Shown: positions 1-9,600 of the stretch, piece by piece | Layout: the number at the start of each line of letters is the position of its first letter | Numbering within the stretch: position 1 is the first letter of the stretch | Origin: Larix sibirica | Lineage: Eukaryota; Streptophyta; Pinopsida; Pinales; Pinaceae | Assembly (NCBI GenBank): GCA_004151065.3 | Contig: NWUY0300003339.1 | Coordinates: 56,208 to 78,657 of the forward strand | DNA length: 22,450 nt | Reading direction: 5' to 3' | Program-made: the position numbers and the translations under genes | The notes under the pieces: model-generated | The model's database searches: none | What the model was told of the DNA's origin: nothing | The model's input: the letters and a program-made list of their open reading frames with translations, nothing else

Positions 1-1722
1 GATAGTATGTAATACCTCCTGAGCCGTCCCCACAGCATCAAAAATCAACCTCTTATTCAAGAAACCAAACTGTTCAGCTGAAATACCATTAGACAGACCC
101 CCCCTTATCCTTTGAGCAATGGTCTTTGAAATCAGTTTGTAAATAAGATTACAAAGGGATATAGGGCGAAATTCTTGAAAAGAAGAGGGGTTTGATACAT
201 TTGGAATTAAAGAGATGAAGGTGGCATTCACATCTCCAGGAATTATGCCTGTAATCCTTGCCTCCTCGACAAAATGAACCAGTTCTAGCCCCAAGATATC
301 GAAGAATTGAGAGAAAAATTCGCAGGTCCAGCCATTCGGCCCAGGACTTTTATCCCTTTCCATATCTTTTAGAACCATTTCAATTTCCTAGAGAGTGTCC
401 GGAGCATAGATCTTATGACAATCCTCATTTGTAAAAATATGGGGCATAATCTGTATAATCTGCATCTATTCCTGTAAATTACTAGTACCAGGGTGCTTAT
501 AAATATTAGAGAAGTATTCAACAGCTTCCCTTGCAATGCCAAGAGCATCCAACACAGAGTTTCTAGAAGAGTCCTTTATTTCCCAGATAGTTTTCTTTTT
601 CCTCCTACCTTCAGCGAAAGCATGGAAGTATTTCGTATTTTGGTCACCATTTGCAAGCCAAAGAGCCCGGCTTCTCAATCTCCATAGGGCCTCCTCCGAA
701 GCAAGTAAAGAAGCCTTCTGCTTTTCCAAAGAAACCAACTCAACCATAAAGGAAGGGTCTGTAGTCTCCTCATATGGGCAGTCCATCATAGTTGAGATAG
801 CCAATTCCACATTCCTTAAATCCATAGTCAAAAGAGCCTTCTTATGACGAAACCAAGGAGCTACTTTTGTTTTTAGAAGATGAAGAAAACCAGGCAGATG
901 AAACATGGCAATAGATGTAGTATCCAGCAGAATATTATCCCATAAAGATCTCACCATATCAGTAAAATGTTCATCCAGCGACCAAATGTGACAATAAATG
1001 AACGGATAGAAAGTCAGAATGACCTCCAAACCAATGCGAAGTAGAACCGGGAGGTGGTCTGATATGTGAGTATTATCCACCCATGAAGAACATGTAGATA
1101 GAGAATCCAGCAAAGTCTCACTTAGCATAAAATGGTCCAGTATTTTAGCCACAGCATCATCCCCAACACGTCCATTTCGCCATGTAGGTACCAGTGGACA
1201 AGGTAAGATATCTGTCAGACCAAAAGACTCAAATAGGTTACAAAACCAGGAATTGAGAGATGGCTGCACCCGAGAACCCCAGGAGTCCCATGCCCCCAAA
1301 GTCAAATTAAAATCTCCAGCCATAATCAGATTGGACAGGCCCAAAACACCCAAGTCGCCAAGTCCCTCCCAAAAGGTAACTTTTTCCACCTGAGGGCCAT
1401 ATATGTTGAAAATATTCAGAAAGACATCGTTAGCCCTACTCCTACCAGTAAGTAAGATGCCTCCACTCATTGAGAAGGATTGTGCCAAGAAGTATCTCAG
1501 ATTCAAAGCAGTGAGAAGTCCCCTCGACCTCCCAGTTGCCCCAATAGAACACACATACCAAGTAGGCAAAATAGAAGCAATGAAAGCCCTAGCTTTTGAA
1601 TCATCACATAGGGTTTCCTGTAAAAGGATAATGTCAGGTTTAGTGAATGCCAGTAGCCGACGGAAGGTGTAATGTTTTGGGGCACCTCCAACCCCACGGA
1701 TATTCAGGGTCAAAACAATCAT
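1..1722 (-). pseudogene. LINE ORF2: AP-type endonuclease plus start of reverse transcriptase, interrupted by two stops
   Basis: The first 418 codons (1722 to 469) are an endonuclease/exonuclease/phosphatase-fold domain: LTLNIRG at the N-terminus, LLQET near residue 33, AGDFNLTL near residue 135 and SDHLPVLL near residue 222 match the catalytic Asn, Glu, Asp-x-Asn and Ser-Asp-His motifs of the family. A linker with RALWLANGDQNTKYFH follows, typical of plant LINE ORF2. A TAG at 466-468 ends the open frame; the same frame continues past it, meets a second TAG at 388-390, then reads openly to base 1 with RT motifs: KSPGPNGW, FRPISLCNLIYKLISK and EQFGFLNKR. The catalytic YxDD block is not in the window. 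The two stops show the copy is dead; the endonuclease part alone is still open. Confidence 0.92.
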
Positions 1723-1985
1723 TATGTAGACCCGGTCCTGGCCTCCACCGCTCTAAGTGGTCGAAAGACGGATTGAGAAATTGAATCCTCACCTGACTGT
1801 GAATGGTCATCAATCGAAAACAGAGGTTTCCCCAAGCCCCCACATGAGGCCCGGGCCATTTCTTTCTTACGTCGCCCTCCCTCTTTTTTTCCGGATAGTC
1901 ACGTTAGGGATTGGAGGAAACTTAGACGCAAACAATATAGAACCCCCACAGTAAACAGGTAAAGGGGCCGAGCATAGTCCCTGGG
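1723..1985 (-). other. Spacer between LINE ORF1 and ORF2
   Basis: This 263-bp stretch separates the ORF1 stop (1986-1988) from the ORF2 start (1720-1722) on the minus strand. Short overlapping open frames exist on both strands, but none resembles a known protein. Just inside the end of ORF1 there is a run of ten C on the plus strand (about 1995-2004), a place where length errors are likely. Confidence 0.6.
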
Positions 1986-3011
1986 TTACGGCCACCCCCC
2001 CCCCTCCACAGAAGTAGCATCCTTAAGTTGTGGGGTCATAGAATGTAATAAAAATGACTCATCTAGCAACAATTGGGAGTCCGATATAGTGGCCCGGTTT
2101 TCAGGAAGAGCGTCAGGTAAAAGCCCCACCGCAAGAGTCCCCCCATTATCGAGAGCCGTGGAAGGCGAAGGAGAAAGAGTCTCCAAGATAGGGTTCGAAG
2201 GCCTAAAATCCTTACCCCACCCCTCTAGCTTATCGATATCAGTCAAAGACAAAGAATTAAACAAGTCTGGGAAAAGACTTTTGAACTTACCAGTGAAGGA
2301 TGACTGCTCCATTATCGCTGGTAAAACCAGCTGTTCCTCTAGAGCCAAAGAGTCAGATAGAGCCGGGACAGCCACCTCCGTTCCGCTAGGTTTAGAAGCA
2401 AACCCCTTCCCACACTGCTTTCTTAAGTGTCTCATCTTACCACAAGTGAAACATCTGAACGGCGTCCTCCAATAATCGAGGTCTTGACTGAAAACCCTAT
2501 CACCCCAATGAATCTGCAATGTCTCAGGGAGGCGCAAAGAGCTGTCGAGTGCAACCAAAATCCAAGCACAACACTTGTCCTCGTGAAAGAGTGACCTTTC
2601 GTCAAAGAAAACAAAGGTACCAATATGGTTAGCCAAACTTTCAAAAACCTCACGAGACCACAAAGCCAGAGGAAAACCTTTTAGTAAAACCCAGTGATGG
2701 TTGGATTGAATTTGTTCTGTGACAGGATTGAAATCCAAGTGCCACTTTTTCAAGCACAGTGATCCCCGGTCGATAACCCAGATACACCCCAAAATCAACA
2801 CAGCATGCTCATCATCCAAAAAGTGGAAGACAACCCAATTATTAACTAGCATATGTATCCTCGGGGAATAGTTTAACAGAGGCTTCCATTGCGTGTTCAC
2901 CCAAGAGATGAGGGCAGACTGTGTAACGTCAGTGTAACAGAGCTTGCCGACCAAAGCCCTAGCAGACAGGCTTATAACACGACCCAATTGAACATCCTTT
3001 CCAAGAACCAT
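1986..3011 (-). CDS. LINE ORF1: DUF4283-type protein with one CCHC zinc knuckle
   Basis: This is the nucleic-acid-binding ORF1 protein of a plant LINE, which in this family coats the element RNA. The first in-frame ATG is the complement of 3009-3011; the frame is open further upstream (a TTG at 3047, and on to about 3135) without an earlier ATG, so the 5' start may have decayed. The N-terminal half is the DUF4283 region, with WVVFHFLDDEHA and a following HHWVLLKGFPLALWS block. A zinc knuckle follows, CFTCGKMRHLRKQC, spaced C-x2-C-x4-H-x4-C. The C-terminal third is acidic and Ser/Pro/Leu-rich with no recognised domain. ORF2 lies downstream on the same strand. The frame has no internal stop, unlike ORF2. 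Confidence 0.85.
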   Translation of the reverse strand: MVLGKDVQLGRVISLSARALVGKLCYTDVTQSALISWVNTQWKPLLNYSPRIHMLVNNWVVFHFLDDEHAVLILGCIWVIDRGSLCLKKWHLDFNPVTEQIQSNHHWVLLKGFPLALWSREVFESLANHIGTFVFFDERSLFHEDKCCAWILVALDSSLRLPETLQIHWGDRVFSQDLDYWRTPFRCFTCGKMRHLRKQCGKGFASKPSGTEVAVPALSDSLALEEQLVLPAIMEQSSFTGKFKSLFPDLFNSLSLTDIDKLEGWGKDFRPSNPILETLSPSPSTALDNGGTLAVGLLPDALPENRATISDSQLLLDESFLLHSMTPQLKDATSVEGGGWP

Positions 3012-3047
3012 CTCAGTGCCCTCCCCACGGCTCTTTATAACCTTCAA

Positions 3048-3261
3048 AGAGCGGTTGTTCCGGGCCTTTATACCTACGGTTAGTGCTTTGCCTGTGGATG
3101 GATGCGGGAATAGTTGGTTGGATGACGTGTGTATTTATTATATACGCAAGTATGTCGGTTATCTCATTTTGAGTGAGTTGCCTGACCTTATTGCAATGTA
3201 TAGTGAAATCACCGGCCAAACAAAACCAAGGTACTGAGTTGTTCATTTATTGGCTTGTGTA
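3048..3261. other. Unassigned stretch between LINE ORF1 and the duplicated segment
   Basis: There is no recognisable gene here. The ORF1 frame on the minus strand stays open until tandem TAA codons near 3135 but has no ATG, so part of this may be LINE 5' sequence. Short frames on both strands look like chance. This is the last sequence before the 11,122-bp repeat unit begins at 3262, and it has no counterpart in front of copy 2. Confidence 0.4.
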
Positions 3262-4107
3262 CAATGCGTACAACCTTGCCACTTATCACAGCTAAGCTAA
3301 CGTAATTGGGGGACAAGTGTAGAGCAAAATCCCCGCTTCAAACTTCGAGGCGCAAAACAATCCATTAAACCAAAGTTTCACCTTGCTGGATGAAAAATTC
3401 ATAATTCATAATAATATGTGTATAACTTACATTACTATAAAATAATAATGGAAAATAAATAATTGCATTTGAATTATGTTTGATTTTATATTTCAGTTTT
3501 TATGTTTGTCCTATATAATACATGTTCTATTATGAAATGGATTGGATCTCTAGCTGGTAGAAATTAAGTTACTTTTATCCGCATTAAGATCTCTTGTTCA
3601 CATACTTCTTTTATACACTTTGTGTGGCTAGAATTCTGTTGACACTTTTCCCTATTCCCGTTTTTGCCACCTAGTGGCTATTGTTCAAAACAGCAACCTA
3701 GCAACCTAACACAATGCTGGTCATGACGTCGAGTTAAAGCCTAATACAAATTTTGTCGACATGGAAAATGATGTTTTGGAATGATTTATGTAACAGAGGT
3801 AACGTGAATATTTTTAGGGTGTCGGCGCTGATATGCAGTCACCTTTCTCTCCTACCGTGCATAAGAAAAATGGATGCATCCAATTTGGTCTTGGTCTGTC
3901 ATTGACGGTAAAGGTCATAAATTAAAGGCAGACATGCCTCCGTTAATTAGTTCACATGTAAAATCTAGATCCAATATAAGCAATCAGTTAATTAAATATT
4001 CTTAAAGGAATAAAATCTCGATTAGATCCTTAAATCCAATCTACCAGCTATGTAACCCGTGCCTCGAGCGAAGATATATACATGTTAACATTCTACAGGG
4101 GCTGCCT

Positions 4108-4208
4108 GGCTATTCTCTCGACGGAGAAGGAAATGGACTCAAACGGCGGAGGCAAACGCCGTGATGGGGACTCGACTCTCGACGGTGCATTCGGTCGAGA
4201 GAATAGCC
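4108..4208. repeat. Perfect 15-bp inverted repeat with nested 6-bp stem
   Basis: GGCTATTCTCTCGAC at 4108-4122 is exactly complementary to GTCGAGAGAATAGCC at 4194-4208, with 71 bases between. Inside, ACGGCG (4143-4148) pairs with CGCCGT (4157-4162) across 8 bases. CTCTCGACGG also occurs twice as a direct repeat (4116-4125 and 4177-4186). It lies about 0.4 kb before the start codon, near the TATA-like site. It could fold in DNA or in 5' UTR RNA, or be the remnant of a small inverted-repeat element; no target duplication is evident. Confidence 0.8.
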
Positions 4209-4280
4209 CACGCCTTTTTTATTAGGTTTTCGTGACGATGAAGGATCCAATGTAGTTGATGATGCATATCCTTCAGGAGT

Positions 4281-4332
4281 ACAATCTATATCGGATTTTT
4301 AAGTACAAACAATCTATATCGAATTTTTAAGT
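4281..4332. repeat. Two-copy 28-bp tandem repeat in the 5' region
   Basis: ACAATCTATATCGGATTTTT (4281-4300) recurs as ACAATCTATATCGAATTTTT from 4309, with one mismatch, each followed by AAGT. A third, decayed partial unit (CAATCTAG) follows at about 4338. The period is 28 bp. Confidence 0.8.
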
Positions 4333-4582
4333 ACAATCAATCTAGGTATAATACTGAGATCTGGCGGCATCAGACTTTTCTCACTCTTCCCGAGTCGAAT
4401 GAGGACGAGGATGTGTCGTTCGATCTGAGACTGGAAGCAAATATCGAGGTGACTGAAGATGCGCCGTTCGATTTGATACGATGTACAGTCACTTGCCTCG
4501 ATGAACGAGAATTCTGTAGAATGATGCATAAGACTCGCCTGGCGGGCCTACTGATCGAGTGTTTTTCTTTTCAGGTTTTGGG

Positions 4583-4591
4583 ATGATGTAG
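4583..4591 (+). promoter_or_regulatory. Minimal upstream ORF (ATG ATG TAG) 21 bases before the main start
   Basis: GTTTTGGGATGATG occurs twice, at 4575-4588 and 4605-4618. In the first copy the two ATG codons run straight into TAG; in the second they open the main ORF (ATGATGGAG). The first copy therefore encodes only Met-Met-stop, and its second ATG forms an AUG-stop element. It lies just downstream of the presumed splice acceptor at 4573-4574, so it should be in the mature mRNA if that acceptor is used. AUG-stop elements can stall or divert ribosomes in plants; a role here is inference. The same sequence recurs at 15705-15713. Confidence 0.55.
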
Positions 4592-4612
4592 GAACTGGAA
4601 GCAAGTTTTGGG

Positions 4613-6668
4613 ATGATGGAGGAAGGAGGGGGTACACTCAAACATTACAACAGCCAGAGCTATAGACGGTCGCAGTTTAACAATTGGCAAACCAAAAGTG
4701 ATGAATTTTGGCAAACCACATCTCAAGCTCCTCGAGATGAAACTTCCTGGAGACGGCAATCTTCTCCTGCTAATGGTCCACAGTCATGGAGACCATCCTT
4801 CAGACGGCAACCTTCCACTAGTGAGGATTCTCAATCATGGAGACGGCCATCTTCTTTTAATGAAGAGAAATTGCGTAAAGTGGCTCATAATTCTGAGCCC
4901 GCCCATACACAAGCCTGTCCAGAAGTGCGGTCCCGGGTGACGGCATCTGCCATGAAGAGGGGTAAGGTTTTATCTTTGGATTGGACAGAAGGCTACGGCT
5001 TCCTTTCTCCACTTGGAACAGCGTCTCTATCAAAAAAGAACGTATATTTTAGGTTTGTAGGCACGTCCAGCGTAGAGACGGGCATGCTCCAGCTGGAAGC
5101 AGGAGATGTATTTGAATTTATATCCAATGAATCACCAGACAAGCCGAGGGCAATTTATGCCTGCCTAGTTGAATGCAATCCAAGATGTTCGAAAGCTTTA
5201 GCTTTTTACTTGGATACACTTTTGAGTTTAAGCCAAACAAGCACCAGAAGCATTGTTCTGCGGCAGATTACAAAATGCCCAGCTGGATTCCTCCAGGTAT
5301 TAAATTTTCAGAAGCCACCTTTTGATCTGGTATACTCCGTATTAGAGTTGGTTAATGTTCTCTCTCATCATGACAACGAGGCAGAGTTATATAATGCGAG
5401 GTTAAAGCAGTTTAATAGGCTTTTCTGTGGTACTGCTCTATTGCAGTCGTCTCTGAAAGAGTATGGTGAAAAGTTATTCAACTTAGCTACAACAAAAAAG
5501 CTTCTCAAAGAGTTCTTGATATGCCTGGCAGAACAATGCCCTGAAACAGTTTCTGATGTTTTGCCATTGTTGAAGAGTATGGTACTTCAAACAAAGAGTG
5601 GAGAATATAGTGATTGCCACTGTCAGTTTCTTCTGGGTATGCTTGCAGCTCAGGCGGGCAATGCAGTTTCCGCGACAAACCCTAATTTTCCATGGAATAA
5701 AACGGCGCTGGTACCTGAAATTACAGATTGCCCAACAGATGAGTTCAATTCGGAAAATTGCTTGAAAGGGCTCCCTTGTGTTAAGAAGAAGGGAAGCTAC
5801 GGCTCTATTGATGTGTACATGGACACCTACTTTCGATTGCTCCACGAGGACTGCTTCTGGGGTCTGAAGAAGGGCATCTCAGACCTGAGGAAGAAGTCGT
5901 TGTGCGATCCAAGAGAGATGAGGATTTGGACTCATGGTCTTGTTATGGGTATCCATTTCGGTGGAAGTTATTCCGGCATAACCATGGCATTACAAGTAGA
6001 TGGACTGGAGAATAACATACATCCGATGTCAGGAAGCCTTCTTTGTCTCTCTGACAATGGAGGGAATTTTGATTCCCCAATTTGGGGCGTTGTGGCTCAC
6101 TGTGAAGGATCAAATAAAAGATTAGTAATCTTTGCAGAAATTATGGATGGGAGAGGCAGCACTGAGAGCCAAGCAATTGGACGACTTTTGATGGCCAGCT
6201 CTAATATTGTCTTAGCAGAAAGCCCTACATTTTACAAGGCCTATCAACCTGTTCTAAAAGCCTTGCAAGAGAAGGATATGGAGAATTTTCCCTTTACTGA
6301 AGAGCTCGTTTTCGCGGAATGGCCAAATAGCCCGCCAGATTACCTCGGGCCCTCGACTTCTCTGAACTGGAGATGTTTATTTAACGAGGAGAAGGATTGC
6401 TCTACAGATGAAAATAGAAACTTGGAAGAGGAAGAGATCCTAGAGATTGAAATGATAACCGGGGTCGCGACGTCCACTGTCTCCAGCATTGCCAGTGTTA
6501 CTTCTGTCCAAGGTTTTTATGAAGCAAATGCCTTGAGAGGTCCAGTCGATGCACTAGACAATTTGCTAAAATCTGGGCATAAAACTAGCCTGGATGGCAG
6601 TCAAATTGAGGCAATCAAACTTGCTCTGAGCAATCGTCTAGTTTTGATTCAAGGACCTCCGGGCACAG
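4613..6668 (+). CDS. Exon 1: N-terminal tail, cold-shock-like domain, ZNFX1-like region, first part of Walker A
   Basis: This exon encodes residues 1-685 and the first base of Gly686. Residues 45-81 hold three SWR(R/P) repeats. Residues 114-187 begin KRGKVLSLDWTEGYGFLSP and continue to KKNVYFRF and a GDVFEF strand, the pattern of a cold-shock/OB-fold RNA-binding domain. Residues 190-330 are predicted helical. VYMDTYFRLLHEDCF (about 401-415) is a block conserved in ZNFX1 proteins ahead of the helicase core. The Q-motif region DGSQIEAIKLALS (661-673) leads into RLVLIQGPPGTG. The start at 4613 was chosen because the in-frame codon at 4589-4591 is a stop. Met2 could serve equally. The donor is CACAG|GTATGT. 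Confidence 0.9.
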
Positions 6669-9600
6669 GTATGTACAATGCAATAGGGTTTTTTTTAAGC
6701 CTCTTGGATTTGCTCGCTACATGGCTGCGCGCGCGCGCACATATATATATATATATATATATATTTACAATAACTAATGCCCTTTGGATTTTATCAATAC
6801 AGAGTGTAGGATTTACAATAATTAATTTCATTGTATTGGACAGACTGCAGTAGCTCTAGGCCTGTTATAAATTTAATTGACTTTATTGGCATTTCACAAA
6901 GTTGATTAGGCATTCTAAGGTTTTTTTACAATTCTCTAATTTTATCATTTTCTAGTCTCTGATAACCATAAAGTGTTCTTATATTTGGCACTCGTATTTG
7001 TCCGTATACTTGGATTTTACATTTTATGAAAATTTAGAATTTCATTCACAATATGTCTCTGGACTAAACAGGGAAATCTTACGTGGGAGTGAAGATATTG
7101 GAGCTCATATTGACGGCAGATAATTTGCCTCGTGGTCCTATACTGGTCTTGACCTATAAAAATCATGGTTTGGATCAGTTTTTAATATCTTGCTTGAAAT
7201 TCTGTCCTGACCTGGTGAGGGTAGGAGGCAGAAGTGAAGCATCTGGCTTGATCGAAAATAATTTGGCTTCGCAAATGGGAAGAATAAGCGGATATCATTC
7301 TGATTGGCTAGAATGTAAAGTAAAGCTGGAAGAGTTGCAAACAAAGATAGAAATAGCTTTGCGAAAGCTGCTAGAGAGCAACGTTTTCAATGTAAGGTCC
7401 GTTATCGATCACATGCCTGATAAGCAAGTGAGACAATTGCTTTGTAAGACCGAGTGTGGTACATACCTCCTCGGGCATATTCCAGAAGAAATCTCCCTCC
7501 GGGAATATATTCGAGACGGAAGTTTTAGAAATATTGTGACCTCGCTACTTGAAATTCTCTCTAAGAGCATTAGGGAGTGGATGCCTAAGGCAGAGACTTT
7601 CGAAGCGGTAGAAAACAGTTTCTCTGTTAATAAGCCACTGCAAAGATTGTACAAGACTGGGTACACTAATACCCGTGATATTCTATCCGAAGACGTTGAC
7701 AGAACAATTGACTTGGAAGAGTATGAGGAAGAGACATCCGTTCAAAGCAAACATGAAACTAAACATCAGTCTTGGTTGGAAGTGACCAACTTCTTTTCTT
7801 GCAGAAGGGAGGCAAATGATAGCTTGTCTTCTGGTGGGGCTAAACTACATACTATGCATGTAAGCTTTCAAATCTGCTATGTATGTATGCCTAGACTTTG
7901 AGCTCCTAATTGGAAATTTGAATATTTTGCTGTTTTGGCGTTGCAGATAGATTTAAAAACATATCAGTGGCTGCTCCACGAGAATCCATGGGATTTAAAT
8001 GAACACCATCGGGTATTATTAGTACATCTGATCAAGCAAGCCAATTATGAAAAGGCTTTGAAAATATTCGCAGATACAAAGCAGAAATACGCTGAAATAT
8101 GCGAGGTGATGAAGGAAACCAAACAGCTTCGGCAGTTGGAAGTGCTTCGGGGGTCACGGATTGTGGGGATGACAACCACTGTAAGTTTTCTCACCCTCTT
8201 TAACTTTGAAGCAGAATTGAAAGGATCGTACTAATTTTTTTGTTTTCACCAAGCGTCGCAGGGAGCAGCATTGTATAGCGACGTTCTTAAAAAGCTTAGA
8301 CCGTCAATTGTTTTTGTTGAAGAAGCTTCCGAGATCTTGGAACCTCAATTGCTTGCGGTGCTTGAACCTACCGTTCAACATCTAATTTTGTTTGGTGATC
8401 AATATCAGTTATCTCCCCGTGTAGCATGCCATAAACTTGAACGCTGGTATGTATGTGATTTTCTAGTCCGGATTCTACTTATACTTCATTTCAAGGTCTT
8501 ACTAGCCTATGAAAAGTATTCTAATTCAAAGTATTCCAAATCTATTGACATAAAACTTGATGCAAGGACTTGTGTATAGAGACATTGGCACGTTGACCAA
8601 CAATCCTACAATGAAAATGGTGTAAATAACTTTTGGTCACGGGGAAGTAAAGGCAGATATATCTGTGACGTCGTTCAACCACACATAATAACAATTATAA
8701 ACAAACACATATAGATACACTCAGAGCTACACTATATTAACTTGCCCAAAAACAAACTCATTACATGCTCTTCTTAATACTCTACACGTAAAGTCTAGAT
8801 CCTTCCTTTCTTGAGAGAATGTGCCCTCTAGAGGTTTCTGCACTGTCTAATTGTCCTTACTGGATTACTGCTGGAATAATAAGTCCATAGCTAACACTCT
8901 CTCTTAATTTGGACCATAGTATCCTACAACATTTATAAATTTACATAAAAACTAACAGAACATTCAACTTTTGGTTTTGACATACAAGACTAACATTAAA
9001 ATAAAAACATTCAACTTAAAAACATTCAACTTTTGGTTTTGACATACAAGACTAACATTGAAATAAAAACATTCAACTTCTGCTTTTGACATATAAGACA
9101 TGTTTTTAGACTCTTTTTCATCTTCATATTCCACCTCATCTGGTGTGTCTCACCTTCAACAACTATGAACCTCATGCGAGTCACCTCTCTAAGAATTTTT
9201 CTTCTCTCACACAGTTGTTCCATACAATATTCACTTCAGCTTCAATGATAATCTCTTCCTTTTCATTATATTTATCAATCCCTTACAGTCTCCTATCTTC
9301 TGAAATTCAATCCCTGTTTCTTGGGCTATCTCAGCTTCTATCAATTCAAGATTGTTGAGATATATTCTCAATACTTCACAGTTCACAGTTGTCTTCATTT
9401 CCAGAAATTTAACTGCCTTCCTGTAACCCATTTCTTCTTTTAATTCTATGGCCTTCAGGTCAAGCTTCTTAAAGATTTCATCTTAGCCTCTTCACGGTTG
9501 TTTTCACCAACTGCAATTGTATAGGGCTGCTGTACTCTTAGAACTCAACCTTCTGGTTCACTTTTGTCACTAACGGATTTTCTCCCCCACATGTCAAACA

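Larger units (their letters stand above)
1..3047 (-). mobile_element. Degenerate LINE (L1-type non-LTR retrotransposon), 3' part beyond the window
   Basis: Read on the minus strand, this stretch has the order ORF1 (about 3011 to 1986), a 263-bp gap, then ORF2 with endonuclease and the start of reverse transcriptase (1722 to 1). That is the plan of plant L1-type LINEs, which move by target-primed reverse transcription. The 3' end (rest of RT, 3' UTR, poly-A) lies left of base 1. The 5' limit is not resolved: the ORF1 frame stays open upstream of its first ATG to about 3135 without another ATG, so the element may extend past 3047. Two in-frame stops in ORF2 make this copy inactive. It is divergently oriented to the helicase gene that follows and lies just outside the duplicated segment that starts at 3262. 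Confidence 0.9.
3262..4574 (+). promoter_or_regulatory. 5' flank, putative promoter and 5' UTR region of helicase-PARP gene copy 1
   Basis: There is no coding gene in this 1.3-kb AT-rich stretch. A TATA-like GATATATA lies near 4073-4080, upstream of a hairpin-forming inverted repeat and a 28-bp tandem repeat. A pyrimidine-rich tract ending in CAG (about 4563-4574) looks like a splice acceptor, so an intron probably lies in the 5' UTR; AG|GTATAA near 4343 is one possible donor, but I cannot fix it. A plus-strand frame rich in acidic residues is open from about 4267 to 4586 but lacks an early ATG and is not in frame with the main ORF. Confidence 0.4.

Noticed and set aside
3300-3380. Possible tRNA-like stretch with CTTCAAACTTCGAGG
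   Set aside because: No acceptor or anticodon stem can be paired around it and no CCA-proximal pattern fits.
4108-4208. MITE interpretation of the inverted repeat
   Set aside because: No target-site duplication is visible at the ends and the arms are only 15 bp; kept as an unexplained inverted repeat.
4314-4529. 71-codon minus-strand frame and a matching open plus-strand frame before the gene
   Set aside because: The plus frame lacks an early ATG and ends at 4584-4586 out of frame with the main ORF; the minus frame has no recognisable content. Probably 5' UTR or intron.
5483-5845. 120-codon minus-strand open frame inside exon 1
   Set aside because: It lies wholly antisense to a well-supported coding exon and has no family resemblance; a shadow frame.
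8960-9102. CRISPR-like regularly spaced repeats
   Set aside because: Units are contiguous with no unique spacers, and the context is a plant retroelement; it is a minisatellite.
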